From Stratiolaelaps scimitus (Eukaryota; Arthropoda; Arachnida; Mesostigmata; Laelapidae), in NCBI GenBank assembly GCA_019614645.1, contig JABWDB010000002.1, positions 27,951,501 through 28,015,500 of the forward strand: a stretch of 64,000 nucleotides of DNA, in the 5' to 3' direction. The notes under the pieces were generated by a model that saw nothing but the letters and a program-made list of their open reading frames with translations, had not been told where the DNA came from and searched no databases. How positions within the stretch are numbered: position 1 is the first letter of the stretch; every line of letters starts with the position of its first letter. Both the position numbers and the translations under genes were made by a program. This document shows positions 22,139-37,225 of the stretch, piece after piece.

Positions 22139-25100
22139 CTTTATGTCAGAAGTGAACTTACAGTAGGGTCAGACGTGGGGTTGAAAGTTCGATTATACTT
22201 AAATAACGTAATAACTTCATCGTAATCGGTTGCCACCGTATTTGAGGACGATACCCGCCTAGTTCTTGCGTTGTTGTGATCAAGATGATGGTGGTGGCGG
22301 TGGCTGTGATGCGGCTCATTAGTAAATCAATCCCATCCTGTGACATCAATAATAGTTGTCCATCCATCGCTTACTACATCGTCGTCGTCATCGTCGTCAC
22401 TTTAGCCGCTATTGGACATTTCTGCTCTATGCTGATAGCACAGGCCCGCTAGCAGCGTTCTCTCTCTCTCTCTCTCTCCGCCCAGTTTTCTGTCGCGCAT
22501 CGTATCTGCAAGCTGTTCGTGTAGTCGCGTAGCCTTCTGCTTCACTTATTTTCGCTCCTTCTCTCCAACGAATGAGCAAGCGAATAACAACGGTTGCTTG
22601 GATGGTTGGTCGGTCGGTTGGTCGGTCGAGTGGTGGCTCTAACAGCAGCAGCACTTTCCTGTAGCGGTGGCGCGTCCGTCAGTTCTCCGGTGAGATGGTA
22701 ACAGGAGAGAACTCCTGGCACCGCGACCCGACGCGGCACCCCCACCGACGTCGACGACAACTGTGGCCCGTTGACGTTGCTTGTGGCACATATGCACACA
22801 TGATTGTCATTCACTTCTCTCGGGCGTTTCGACGAAACGAGTAGTTGTAACCAGCCGTGCTGCTGCTGCTGCTGCTGCTGCTAAGCTGCTGCGTGGCTCT
22901 CTTGCACGAGGTGAGAAGGATGAGGATTATTTCCTCACATTTCTAATCCATAATGAGGATGAGTATTCCGAGTCTCAGAGCAGAGACCGTATATACTCAC
23001 AGTGTTCCTTCCGGTCTCTTCGTAGAGTATTTGGTTTCAAAGATTTAGACCCAAGAGCTCTGAGTCGGTTCTGAGATATTCAGTTGAGAAGGAAAAAGAG
23101 ATCGCTTGGAAAATATGAAGAAATCAGTATTTCTTCTCAATGTTATTGTTTGGTTGTTCCTGCTGCTGCCGCGTTGTGATCATTTCGGAGTTAATTAAAA
23201 AGTGTTGTTGTTGGTGCCACCCTCAATATCGGATACCGATGATTGTGCGTCTTCTAGTTCTATTGCGTCTACATAATCACCGATGTTTTGTGCTTAGGAA
23301 AATCCAATCAACTGCGAATGGTGTTGGTGCACGCTCAGCATTGGTATCATCTATGAAAATTAGACCACTTTATATTGTTGCCACTACCATGTGGAGCAGT
23401 ACCACTAATGCAAGTAGACCTTTGCGTCTATAAATTACAGTATATATATATATATATATATATATAAAGTATGTTGCACTTGCTGGGTGACGAAGGTTCG
23501 TCGTTGTCTGTCCTTGTACCGCTCTACTCTTTCTACTGGTGCTGTCGCATTGAGGCGACGGATTGTGTTGTTATTGTTGCTGCTGCTGTTGCTGCCTTTT
23601 GAAAAAGTCTTTGGTTATCTACAGTCAGGCCCTAAAGGCCAGCACAGTCACAACTCTATTTATCTCAGCTGTTTGAAGACGCTGGGACAAATAAGCAACT
23701 GTTTGTGTACCAGAGCAACGCCAACAACGAAGGTAATGTACAATACTTCTCGGTTTTTGTACAACGATTCTACTGATCCGGTTCTTCAAATCATAGCAAC
23801 CCGACATTCGGTATAACTTCGTTAGCCTTGTGCAGGTTATCTAGACGTGCATTATAACGTGGTGAAGAGATAAACATAGATAACTTGCTCACATTACGCT
23901 TGTTATCTTTTTTTTTATGACGGAGAATGCTCATGTAGACCAGACCTCACAAATAAGGTATTTGCCATGGTACTGTGGGACTCCTGCCTGGTGGAGTGGC
24001 AGACCTACCCACTAAACTCACGCCCCACTTAAACTTCACCCTGAGTTGGTCCGGATCTTCAGAATTAACAGTACTACGAACCTTAAGCATGTTATCTACA
24101 TGTTTGCATGGTTATCTGACTAGGAGGCAATCTTATCGAACTATGCATGTTCCTTGGGGAGGGGGGGATCTAGACACATGTGAACATTTTAAATATATAT
24201 ATATTTCTTGCTGTACAGTTTTTAACGCGTAAAGACCCTAATGTAGTAACACATTTTTTAGATGTATTTCTGTTGACCCGAACTGGTGATCTGAACAAGA
24301 CACCTACTCCATAAAAATTAGTACAGTGTTTTCCCATGAGTTATTAATAGATATCGGGTAATAATCAGAATAATCTAAAAGGGCATCACCATCTCGGTTC
24401 ATAGCCGAGACCATAACCGAACTTTTTGATTCATTCCTTTGTGTATTTGCTTCACCAGTCAATGACCGATAATGATATTCTAGGTAGCCTATAGCATTCA
24501 TTCTCACACGTGACCGGGCATACAATGTAGTCCCCAATAATAGTGATTAGTTATAAACAAGATATATAGGTGATCCGACTGTGATTCATTCATACGGTCT
24601 AAGTGAGTGCCACCCAACAACACGCGTTCCGTTCCCTTGTTAACGAACTACAGATATACGAAGTACTTTAATCTAAGTTTGCCGGAAATTTGCCGCAACA
24701 TATAAATGGTATACTCTCCCTTATGTGGCGAGTGTGTTATCCATGACGTAAAGTGAATAGACCGTATCACATCATACTTATTCACGCTCTCGTACAATTT
24801 TCATAATCATTTTTATAATTAAGCTGAGGTTGTTGACATACACACAACGGGCGAACCTAGAGAAGGAGTGAAATGTGTTGTATGGTAAACTTGGCCATAA
24901 GGCAGTAAGCACCTGGCCTTGGTCAATAGTCCGTTTACAGAATTTGAATTCTTACAGTCGTGGCACAGCTTGGTTCGGTATTGAGCTTATTTCGTTCAAT
25001 CGTCCCCCGTCAGATGTGGGGTAGGTGATTGGTTCTTCTGAGCGGTGAGAGAGGTTGCTAGAGTGAGTTCCGCTTCTTCTTCAGGTCCTCTTGATGGTCT

Positions 25101-28100
25101 AGTGGCGATTGAGTATCTTGGACTGCTAAACAGTAGGAACGTATGCCTTGGGCTAAAATTAAAGGACAGGTCTTTATAGCAATACCTAAAGATTAAGAGC
25201 TGAGGTCTATCATATAGGGGAACAATTCAGAGACTAGCCCATAATGGACGTGCTCGCCTTTTCTTGACATCGAATAGCGTGGTGCTGTTTTTTACACGTT
25301 TATGTAGCAGAACATTATACATAGAAGTTATTCGTAACATAACCAAAATATTGAGTCAACGGACTATCCAATTCTTCCTCATTCTACTTCAATGCCGATG
25401 AGTAGTTCCTTTACAGCTGTGACTTTTGTCTCCGTATTATATTTTCAACCATAGAATAGCTGACTGATATCGTTGCACGTCTGTGTGCCCATGTCCTTCG
25501 AGGTATCTACAAATTAAGTAGAAGGTTGCGAATCCTATTTCGATGATCAGTGAGTGTTATTTTATTTCATAAATGCGGTTCAAAAAACTGTCGACGAAAT
25601 CATTGTCTGCGTCAGTCTTCACTAAATGACTCTATTCTACGTGAAGTATAAAACCTAATGTCGTTTAGTTGATCATTCAAACTTCGATATACCAATGTAA
25701 TCCAGCTCAACTGTGCCACAACTTTCCATTAGCCGTCCTATTTGGATCAAGGAACGGGTGCTGTGCCGTTAAACCTGTCGTTGTAGTTAGACTGACTTGT
25801 GTGTTGTTCATATTTGCAAATGCTTGCGGCTCGATTTAATCATCTGTCTGTTGCCGGTGTACGTACCCCGGAAAAGGTTAATATATTACCATCCATTCAA
25901 TGGGAAGAACGAGAAAACTGTGAAATGGGATTATTACTGTTCTTGAATTAACGACGCTAATGTCGCTCAATGGCTCAATTCAGTTGCATTGCACCAGTGT
26001 TAGCCAGTTCAATTTTATTTCACCCGTTAGTGGCCATACTATCCAGTGCAACTGTGATTAACTGTGTAGTGCAAAAGCCTGCATAAAACAGCAGCTTTGC
26101 CAACTACCTCATGCTAGGCGTAATAACCTAAGCACGGTACAGCGCCAACAGCCACACAAAGTTAATCTGCAATAGAAATCATACCTGTGTTACTGTTTAC
26201 ACGGCCTTGTGCGTTCCACTTTTCCAATACGATTCTGAGTGTAAAGTTGAATGGCTAACTTTGTATTATCGCGGCTCATCCTTTAGTGTGGTGCTTTTAT
26301 GCAAATGGCTGCGGATTGATATATCAATGTGTTATTCGAGTTATTCAGAGTCATTGGAGTTACGCAAAAAATTACCTACAACAATGAAAGAACAACACAA
26401 CTGTGGGATTTTACAGTATTGCATTGCAGTGGTTGAATGTATTCGTACAGTGGTATACAAGTGTACTAAAGTGGTATACAAGCATTAGCATATGATAAAT
26501 TTATAAAATTTGATAATTTGGCGATATGGTGCCACATTTGTAATGAATAACGCATATGTTTTGAGGGTATTTGTAGTCTAATTAGAAAATCTAGTAACTT
26601 GGAACTTAAACATATACATGGCATAACTGGGACCCAAACCGCGAGACTTTGACCACTAGCTACAACTTCGAGTACTAATCTATCATGTACTACTCAAGTT
26701 TATCGTCGGCTATATAAACTCGTTAAACGCGTCTCTCAAAAAATGTCATCCGTCAGAAAATGAACATCGATGAAAAAAGCGGCCTAATTTTAGTGAACAA
26801 CTTCAGGGATAGGAAAAAATCGACACCAAAATTGAAACTTCAGAGGTCGATCCGTTGAGGAAGTGGCTCTCAGCATCCTTTTTCCCTCACATTAGCATTA
26901 CGTAGACACGACAACAACGAGTTAGAATTGATAACCTCTCAGTGTGGACATTCGAGTATTAAGACAACCATAGACGACTTAAACTCCATTGCTTGATGTA
27001 CTGAGGTAATATCGGAGAGATGGAAATCGTCCCGGGGCGGGGAGCTTAAGTTTTTGCACATGACTCATAAGCTCACTCCTCTCATCCGTCCGTCCGTCTG
27101 TCTGTCTATCTACATACTATTAGACATAGTCACTATGTTAACAGCTTTAACATATGTGCATTTCTTTGGTACTGCACTCGCTTAAGCTAGTTTGACAGCA
27201 AATCTCGATAGCCGATTCCTGTAGACCTGCCACCATCTCTTACCCTAAATACACCTAAATGCTGAAGAGATGAACTGGACTAAAGGACCCTCGATAAATA
27301 TAGTGAAAATCCCATCCTGTGTCCAACAAATTTTTCCAATCGAAGCCACTGGCTCGCCGAAGTCGCTATCGCTTCGTTGTATATAACACATTCGATAGTT
27401 GGATCTGTAGAAGGCGTCCCCGATCGTCGCTGGCTCCTCTGACTGGCTGGAAATAAAGTGAGTCAGTCAGGCAGCTCTGATGGTGTTGCTGGTCTTGCTG
27501 TTGCTGCCGCTATACGACCACTGCAACTGCTGCCAGCGCTGATAATGGCCTTCGTTGGATCGATCCTGCAATGAGGCAGTCAGTCAGTCACAGCCAGGAA
27601 AGCAACCGAGGCAGGGGGATGTAGATAGTTTGTCTGTCTGTGTGTCTGTCGATCTGGCCGTCATTGATCGAAAGAACCATGCTACAGTGCCGCCGTCAGC
27701 AGCGCCACTGCTGCTGCCACGAGCCCTGCTGTTGTTGTTGAATCCAATTGCTTCGTCGAACACCGCTATGGCGGCACTATAACACTACACCACGATGCCG
27801 TATTGTGTCGAGCAAAATATCACATATATAATAATAATAACAACATACAAACGCACACATGTATTGAGAAAATCTGCACGGGCTGATTATATCACCTGTG
27901 TAGTCGGCTGGGTAGCTGTGCATTTATCCATTCTTCTGTCTACCTATATCTGTATGTGAATGTGCGGTGCTGTCGTGTTTATGCAGCCGAGCAATAGGCA
28001 GACTGATTTGGGTAAAACCGAAAGATCTCTACATTTGAACGAGTCATGTTGTACAATCTAATGAGCCGACATACACACACATATATATATATATATAAAA

Positions 28101-29307
28101 CCAAAATTATATTTTTGTGTACCACATCTGTTGATCTATATATGCCTCCCATAATAATCATATGAGGAATATGCACGAAAGACGATTTAGTTCCTCGATC
28201 TCAGAAAATGGTAACTCTTACTATGGCAGAAAAAGCTGAACTTATTATTAAACTCGGATATTGTATAAATATTCATGAGGTGAATTTTATTTTATATACT
28301 GTTGTCACTTGTTGACCCTCCAGGTCTATTCTATAATATATAAACAATTGTTGGCTGATGATACTTATTTCATTATAACTCTCTGCGGATGGTATCACAA
28401 GATTGCTCTCTGAATTGTCTATCTATTATATATATATATATATATGTATGTTGCCTGGTCCTGATCTCAGGGTCAAGAAACTTGCAATTCTGTGTGACGC
28501 GGTGAGGAATTCTTTTGATTTATAGATTATTATATTGGCAGGAGTATAGTGATATTCGCCGAAATCAAACTCAACTGCCCGTCGAGATGATATATAAAGA
28601 CTCATCAATTTTAATTAGTACAGACTCAATGGTTTGCTAATCAGTTTTGCGAGTCTTTGGCGGAATAGCACTCTATCCACTCGTCGACAACTCGACAGTG
28701 AATTTTAACACTAATGCAGCACTAAAGCAATCCTGTATAACTTTGGGGTAAACGATGCAGATGATCACGAATGAGAATCGTGTCACTTGGTGCGAACATA
28801 CTATTTCAAAATTCCAGTCAACGTTCGTCAGCGTGAGAATCATAAACATTATCGATTGGTGAATGCATCATGTGGTGTGGCTTTCACGCTGCGTCCTCAG
28901 AAGCCTATAAACACATTGGTTAGGGCCATTTCCCTTCTTTCCGAAGACCCACAAGGGTCGTCCACGCACCCTTTCAGGCTGTTCGGACCTCCGAAGCAGA
29001 CGTCTTCGCGTTGCCTCTCCTATAGGCTGTTTGTCGTTTAGGCAGCCGTTATGTGGTCTGGGCGGATTCCTCCTTTGCTTAACAGAGAGGCTTATCTGGC
29101 CAGTGATACCACAAATAGTTGACCCTCTCTTGCTGAAACCTTTGACAGGTGTCTGTCTGTTGGCCTGCCTTCTTCGTTACAATGGTAACTAGGCTTTCGA
29201 GGCTAGCCAAGCGTTCGATCGAAATGCTGCAGACATGGAGGTTTGAGTGGCCACAGTTGGTTATGCAATCTTCTTGACAGCACTACGTCATATTCGGTAC
29301 AATTACT
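17906..29307. other. Long noncoding stretch rich in triplet repeats
   Basis: No gene recognised across more than 11 kb. It holds many short CTG/CAG, GTT/AAC and GAT/ATC runs (for example 19721-19737, 22858-22881 and 27476-27540), a (TA)n tract at 23441-23466, CT and CA dinucleotide runs, and tetranucleotide runs at 27084-27110. Frames of 60-114 codons arise from these repeats on both strands and I do not call any of them. The 22440-22900 patch is more GC-rich and could hold an untranslated exon or promoter of an unseen gene. Confidence 0.45.
22858..22881. repeat. CTG triplet tract (8 units)
   Basis: Perfect CTG/CAG run inside an 97-codon frame that has no other recognisable feature. Confidence 0.85.
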
Positions 29308-29352
29308 AATTATAAACTTTCCGGGCTGAGCCACAGCCAACATTTAACGTCA
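29308..29352 (+). repeat. Dispersed repeat, copy B (shorter)
   Basis: Matches copies A and C from ataaactttccgggctga through acatttaacgtc, then diverges at 29353. Same strand as the other two copies. Confidence 0.75.
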
Positions 29353-31373
29353 AGAGAGACCGATATGAGTGTTTATAAGCGGATAGTTGTACTCTTATGA
29401 GAAGACACTACATGTGTTAGTTCTTTCCGTAACTGTGTATTGTACGTCCGGTTAAAAATATGCGACATAAAACAAACAAACCGAGCCGTTTGTTTCAGTC
29501 AAAAAGTGTCGTCTTATTTCAAGAAGACATCACCCTTTCATGGTTACTTGTACTGATGCTGTGCCGGTCGAATGTGACAAACACGAACAAATCTGTTGAT
29601 TAAGTGCTTGCCGCAACTATGAAACGTTTTGTGTGGTGTTCGTCTGTTTGTGGATAACTTCATGTGCTGAGTGAATATAACTACGTTCTCGGTGCAGTTG
29701 GAGAGAAAACTATAATGTTTGGTTCAATATACTTTCTTGTTCAACATCCTAGGTTTAATATCATGGTGAACATTAGTGTACCATATTCGCAGTCGATACT
29801 TTTAGCCAGTAGTAAAATGTATTTTTCTTCTAGCTAAGATCAAAAAGATTCAGTTGTTAACTGACCTGTGTTAACTAGCTGTCGACTTTGCGAAGACGAA
29901 CGTTCTGTTGGAGACATTATACAGGCGTAGAAGCCGACATAATTACTGTCAAGCCAAACACTACTGTTACAAAGCAAACAGTGATTGCATGTATTCATTT
30001 ATTGTATCAGTCAGTTGTCCATTTGGGACATATATTAGCACAGCATGAACAGTACTGTTCCTTCTGCTGCTGCTGCTATTGACACACATAAAGGTACAAG
30101 AACGGAGCAGCGTTCTCACTCCGGCTGGCCGGCCTGGACCAAAGTCAACTTTTGCTAAATGCATCGGTAGTTAGCTAGAGAAAGAAAGAAAGAAACAAAC
30201 AAATCAAGGTAAGGGCAAGTTGCCCCTGCAGACAAGAACTGGGAAGTGTAGGACTTTAAAGACGATGAAGCTACTGCTGTTATCGACCAATCCAAATCAC
30301 AAAGACCGAATATACAATATATGTACGCTCACAAATACTAAGATAGCGAATGGCTGACGGAGCCTGCGTGTGGTGGTGGTGGTGGTTTTGGCTGAAAACC
30401 GCCGTGTCGCTGCCTCGAAAAAACCTGTGCTAGGGGACCAGTCAGTTCTTGTGCAGCTCTAGCAGCAATGAAACTGAGCAGTTCACCTTTTGATCCACCC
30501 GAATTCGGCGAATGTTACTATTGTTGTTGTTGTTGTTGTCGTCGTCATCGGTGTTGTTGTTGTGATTACAACAACTACTGTTATTGTTGCTGTGGTTGAG
30601 TCAATTTTCCGACAATAGCTATTTATGTTTGTTCCAATGGCGAGACAAGTCGTATCGCTGAAGTTGCTATAATATAATATTAGAATATACCATCATGAGT
30701 GATAGAGAATTTCATGCGAACCGTCTGTTTTTACGGCGGAGAGGTAGTTAAGATAGAATGCCGAAAGTTACAATTAAGACTACGTCCAAGTGAAAATTCC
30801 GAAGTCACGCTGATAAGGACCTCTTATTATTTTAAAACACTCTGCCGATTAATTCTACAGACATGCATATGGTATAACTGATGCCATTCGTTGTGTAATT
30901 TAAGGGAAGCCCAATCCCAATAAGACAATTCTGTCACTTCAATGGCCATAATGTACGAATAATATAGCACGAACATAAACGAACAACTAACACTATTTAA
31001 ATACTGATGTAGCACCACATAACGGTTATGCCAATTCTCCATTGGTTTATATTTAATCTGCCTCCTACTCATATTACACTGTAATCTACTTAAATGCAGT
31101 AATATTTATTAACATAATCACATTGTGTGAATGGACGGTATTGGCGGGTGCTAATGAGTAGCTCTTAGGACTTTGCAAGTATCCAGCATTAATGATTTCC
31201 AGATCATAGCACACATCATTGATATTTAAGAATAATCAATCTACTGGCTTCGGTTTTATCTCAGACAGTTGTAGTGGTAAAATTTTCAACAAAAAGTCAA
31301 TATATTCTGTTTAACGAATGACTGATATATCCTTCAGGTTACTACTGGCTATATGGTGCATCTCGTAAAAAAT

Positions 31374-31406
31374 CGAATATTGTCGAATATCCATTCGACA
31401 ATATCG
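31374..31406. repeat. Short hairpin, 14 pairs with one bulge
   Basis: An 11-bp perfect stem, tattgtcgaat against attcgacaata, with a four-base loop (atcc) is extended by three more pairs past a single bulged A. Compact enough to fold as RNA. No role known. Confidence 0.6.
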
Positions 31407-33790
31407 ACATTTCACCCAGATAATCATTTATCATAATCCTCAAGCGCTGTTTTCAGTCGTCCGGTCGCTGCGATTGAGAGACTCTCGACGAACAGACAGA
31501 CAGACACAGGATTTAAATAAGAACCCTGGATGTTAAGCACTGAAGTAAGCTTCACGCAGCCATAACATGTCATTTAATATGATACGCATGTCGATAGCTG
31601 TCCATGATAGATGAGTGCATTACAATGAGAGTCGTTTCTCTCACCCACTCGGGATTTTATTGCGGATTGCCGTTTGAACTATTCCAACCGTTTTTACACT
31701 ATAGCTTTCTGGACATTATTTTGCACGATTGGAAATAGGGAAACAAATTGTGTTCAGTGACAAGATAACATTTACGTCAGGCACCTTCCGTCAACTATTC
31801 TCTCGATGAAGGGACACTCAAGTTTTGGTAGAATTTACTTACACATCTGGCGACAGAGGCTTTGGAACACAGCTATCTATTTTTCACGATTTTGGTATCG
31901 CTGTCAGTAACAAATGATTTTATGCAAGGCTATAGTAAGCTGTATCTGTTTTGATGCAGTAATAAACTTCCGAGGCAAAACAGCCAACCTCAGCTATCTC
32001 ATATGCGTGACGATCACGTTTTGTCGTAACCAAAACATTGATGAATTATTTTAAGATTACCTTTTTTTTATATCGGCAACATGAATACAAAGCTTCTTCG
32101 TGTTTTCGATCATAGTAATATAATTAACTAGTGGCCTTATAGTTTTGTTTGGTTTTTAAAAGGAATATATTGAAACGAAATTGAATTCGCGTGTTGAATA
32201 TAAATTTATAACCAAAAAACAATGTTCTAGCAAGTAAATGAACTAATATTATTATAGATAGAGCTTTGAAAGCGAGATTATCTTAAATACAGTCTTTCTT
32301 TCCTATAACGTTATCCATGTAAAGTGAGAAGCGCGCAATAGTACTTGCAAATTCAAACAAAGTATGTCTACATCAGCACTGGATGTTCGTCGGGTAAGAA
32401 TCAATTCAAGGATATCCGTCGAATAGCAATTAATTCACTGTTTTCATTGAGGTCAAACGAGCACCAGTTTCTCTACGCCAATTCGTAGCAAGGGCTTGGT
32501 GCTGTGTCACTTTGATACATATGGGTCTCTCTCTCTCTCGAGGTTGGCCTGTTACTTACATACATGCATATTGTTGATCTTAGTGTAGCCGCTAGACGAC
32601 CGCTCAGTCCGTTCGAATCATTGTTCGAAGGTGGGAAATATAAGAGTGGAATATACATATCCCTCTCTTCTATATATCGTTCCCTGTTCTCTGTTGTCAT
32701 TGACGCATCAACGCCGCTGCAGAAGCAACCTGTTCGTCAACTGCTACGACTACAACTGTTGTTGTTGTTGTTGCTGCTACCGTTAGCGAACGACATTCAC
32801 GGATAGTCGTCAAGCGAGAGCTCTGACGACACAGACTGGATCGTCCAGGTCTGACTTAGTGTTAGGGCAAGAGTCGTTGCCGTCCACTCAAAGTTCGCTG
32901 TTTGTCTGTGCGTCTCTATGACTGGGACTCCCGCCTAGTGACTGATAGAGGGAGACTACGTAAAGCTACCATACATTCCGGCAGTTGTCATTATAATAAG
33001 GCACTTTAGTCTCCACTGGATATCATTACTGGAACTCAGTTACGGTCAATGAAGGCGGATTTACGTTTCAGTCATCACAGCATGTCTTCGATGTCCCGAT
33101 ATAAATATCTTGCCAACATCATTGATAAATTTCTAAAAAACGAAGGGCAAAGAGCCAGATGACGATAGAACGTGTATCTGTTTTTACCCGTCGAGTTAAC
33201 GATTTTCAGTTTACATAAGAATATAAAATCCTGGAGGCCAAACGACTGGCTGTTTGGTAACTGTGCATGACATAGAGACCGTCAAGGCTCGACCGTAATA
33301 AGGCTCGTCGTTTTTAATAATAAGGCTTTATATTATTAGCCTTATCTTTACAGCTCAAAGACTTCCGAGGATTATTTTTATCTTTATTTACTAAAAAATC
33401 CCTTTCGACTCTAAGGCGTCAATATCCAGATATCGATATGTATTAAAGTATACACTGAACTGATGATACATATACCAATTCAGAGAGCTTAGTACTGCCA
33501 GAGTAATAATTATAATTGTTATTAGTAATATTATTATCATTATATGATTAATAATGTTGGTTTACATTGAAGTTTGTCATGGAAACGTTCTTGGTGGTGT
33601 CACATCATTTGTTTCAGGGATGACTGGTTCGTTTATGCTGTAGATAATGGTCTATATTTAATTTTGTGAATTATAAAATGCAACACTGCGCGCGTTGAAC
33701 TGATCATTTCTGCGACAGTATTAAAGTCTGTGATGGACCACACGAACGATTTCAAACTTCGTAGCCAGATTTAATTTCAAACGAATGAAT

Positions 33791-33826
<36 letters not shown>
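33791..33826. repeat. Compound (CA)n(TA)n microsatellite
   Basis: AC dinucleotides run directly into AT dinucleotides. Confidence 0.9.
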
Positions 33827-36800
33827 GGTGTGTTTCATCAGCTCATTGTTGTCGACATCTGCAACACGACTACTACTCGAATGAATGACCCCTGTGGATA
33901 ATAGAAATATTTTTGTTAGTTGTTCCAATGCGTGCATTTTTATTGTTGTTATGAACATCGGTCTCTTTTGCGCAACTCCCGAAGAAGAAATGATTAAATT
34001 AATTTTGTATGCTCTACGTAGGAACTATATGTGGAAGCAAAATTGCATGGCGACATAACAGGGATTCATTATAGTGCTCATTATCTAGCTCTTGCTGCTT
34101 ATCCATTAAGTGTTAACTACTACCACGTAGATCTATGTGTAATAATGACCATAGTTTATGATCGTTCTAGAATCACTCAGCTAAAATGCACTTTCTGTAT
34201 TGATTTGGTTCGTGTTCGAATTATAACTGCAGATCTACATACACACATATATATATATATATATGTGTGTGTGTGGTGTGTTTATGTTTGCATATGATAA
34301 TATGTGATGAGCCCTGGTGGCGTGGCGAATTGTCCAGTTGCATTTTTCAATAACGAGTCACGCTGTGTCGAATTCATTTGGCTTTCCCACTCGTCACAAG
34401 CAGGTCCACCAACTCTTGGCTGGTAGATGTGAACACCCGGGGTGGGAGTGATATGTGTACACTTCCGGTTTTGATTGTAACGCGCCAACGGTTATTGATT
34501 CACTTGTTTGTACGTTCACGTGATTTTCTTAATCGACCCCGTATTCGCCAAAAAAGTATTGATTGTCACGCGAGGACAATGATCAGATTGCGTGTCTCCT
34601 CATTGACATTATTCATATTTACCTCCCTTTGATAGGAAATATTTAATTATTAGTTGTATGTTGTCGATAAAACTATAACTGTCGGAATAGAACAATCGAT
34701 TTATTTTCTCCTTTCGTTTTGTTAATTGAAGATGACAGAAAGACTACTACTGCATACGTACAGATGCCATTCGTAATGTTACGATACTATCGTTAGCTGG
34801 TACTGGCATGATATTATCGTCAGATAATGTGACAATATCTGATTCTGCATCTCTCACACAAAGCATATATGAAGAACTCTATGAAAGAAAATTATTTACA
34901 AACTGAGAGCATTTATCGAGGAGGTTCACTACACATTGCCTACGAATTTCTTGATGTCAGAGGGTTGAACGGTAAGCGCACACAATGTTTGTAGAATATC
35001 TTTTCTAGAAAGTATGAACTAACTTCTAAAGCCTGTATGAATTTTGTAATTATTGTTCCGACCAGACACAAACCACTGCTTTCATCAACCCTGTCACTAT
35101 CGTGGGGAAGCCAATTTAATCAATGTTCAATTTCACGGAAACTATGAACACTTAGGTGGTGGTACTAACACGCCCATACCCTACATTGTCTTCTTGTTGG
35201 TAACTTCGTAATCGCTACAGTGCAAGTGTGCAAAGGCTAATGATGATGATGATGATGCCGTTGATGCGAGTTATTCGCGCCACTGCTCGCGTACAATGAT
35301 GATATGATCACCTTTTTTATCACCTTCCCCACCCCAATTTGACTCCTCACTCATTGACACTTGGTGTCTTTTCCTTTTCCATAGTTTCAGCTGTCAATTC
35401 CGGTGAGGGTAAAGACAAACTGTGTAGTTACTTACTGTATAGCTATAATAAATAGCTAGGGACACAGGGGCTATCATCCATTCAGATCGTGATGGTAGCA
35501 GTGGCAATTGAACAAAGGAAAGTACATGAATAATAATAATAATAATAATGGGTAATAGTACTTGCTGCTTGCAACGGTATCCACATGATCATCCGAGATG
35601 GAGAGAATGAGAGAGAAAAGGAAATGATTAAAGGGAAGGGATATGCCCATATCGGGTCAATCGGTTTCGATATTCCATTTCTGAACTGTCCTGGTAGAAT
35701 TGTTGTTGTTGTTGTTGTTGTTGTCGATAGAACTACAACTAGAACGTTTGCAGAAGAAGAAGCAGTAGGAGTGGTGTTGATGATTGGATGACCATTGTCT
35801 GTTTTCTTTCGATTGACGCATTCTCATTTATTATTGGATCAATCAGCCGCAGCATCGCACATCAATCACCTCATCGGCTCGATGTATATCATCATATCTG
35901 TATGTTGTATCTATCGATCTATCTATCTATGATGTATCTATGTACATACATATGCGCAATACAACATGCCGAAATGTACAGTCCTACTCCTGCTGTGTGA
36001 CCGTCGGCAAAAGATGCTCATCAGCTAATTAGCGGATAGATTTTAGCTGGCTGTGTACACACCATATACACATTGTTGAACATACCACAGGTATATAGTA
36101 TGATACAACTCAAGGTATGTATACACACAGCAAAAAACACGCTTTGGTTTACATTTCTGGTGTAGTTCGTATTGTACATTTTCTCCTTTATCAGATCCCT
36201 TTTATTGGAAGCGACTGGAAAAATCTGGCCCGGGATATGGTGTCGGTATCGCCTTCTGATGTATTATAAAAACTGAATTACATCGCATGAATGGGATGTC
36301 CCACAACTTGTAGAGAATAACAATCATACCAAGGACATCGAAATAAAAATGTGTGCATTACAAATGTATTCATTACGTCCTTTACCACAGGTTGCGCGTT
36401 GTGAAGATTTTATTCATTCACTAAGCCTTACGTTACGATATTAAGTCAGATACACACACACTCTTCCACGTGGCACGTTCACAGTGAGCACTTCATCCAG
36501 ATCTCGGGAACAAAGCCATTGTCACTCGGAGTTTGACCTTGTCACTGTAGCCCTTAGATACTGTTCAACGTATTCTGGCTTCTTTAACAATGCCGCACTG
36601 TCGACGTGAACAGGGAAGCGAGTACGCTCTTGCGAAGTCGTTGGGGCTTGGTGATTATTTGTTCAATGGTTTCGCTCATAATAAGGGTCACCTCAAGGCG
36701 CAATTACGCAGTTGGCTGGCTTAAAAATTAGTACACTCCCTCACCGCATTTAACATTCGCCCACTGCGTGCTATTGGTACTAATTAAAGGTTAAATCCCT

Positions 36801-37157
36801 TTGGAAGGAAAACAGTTCAAATAATGAAAGCGATCTCCGAGCTTTCTCCGACCAGAGGCCTGGTGCTCCCACGAATGTTTGTAGAATACTGCTAATAATC
36901 ACTTAAGCTTGTTGAAATTTGAAACCAGATGGTATAGGCATCACATCCATTCAAAGACACTTCAAAAGTAGATCGAATTTCACTACGCAGTCAAGAATTT
37001 GAAAAACAATTAGTATTTGTTGTTCCTATAATATAACTTTTCCCGTCATCGACACTTTAGTGAGGTAAACTGACTTCGCAGGGAAGCATTTCATGTTGCG
37101 TACATGCTCACCGCGGCTCAGAGATAGATTGATGGATCTATCGGAAATAGTACTAAT

Positions 37158-37210
37158 AATAAATTTTCCGGGCTGACCCACAGCCAACATTTAAAGTCCA
37201 CGGTACTGCT
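37158..37210 (+). repeat. Dispersed repeat, copy C
   Basis: Best match to copy A over 53 bases, aataaatttt through gtactgct. It ends about 20 bases before the start of the longest unexplained reading frame in the window. Confidence 0.8.
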
Positions 37211-37225
37211 ACTTCTACTACTACC

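Larger units (their letters stand above)
29353..37157. other. Noncoding stretch, microsatellites only
   Basis: No gene recognised. Contains GTT and GTC triplet runs (30522-30545), a GTT run (35700-35722), a CA/TA compound at 33791-33826, a second at 34240-34276 and a short hairpin at 31374-31406. Frames are below 90 codons without domains. Confidence 0.45.

Noticed and set aside
25088..25160. tRNA-like A box (tggtctagtgg) with a ggactgctaa string
   Set aside because: No B box or cloverleaf follows at a usable distance.
28787..29041. 84-codon frame in a less AT-rich patch
   Set aside because: No domain, no splice context and no repeat family recognised.
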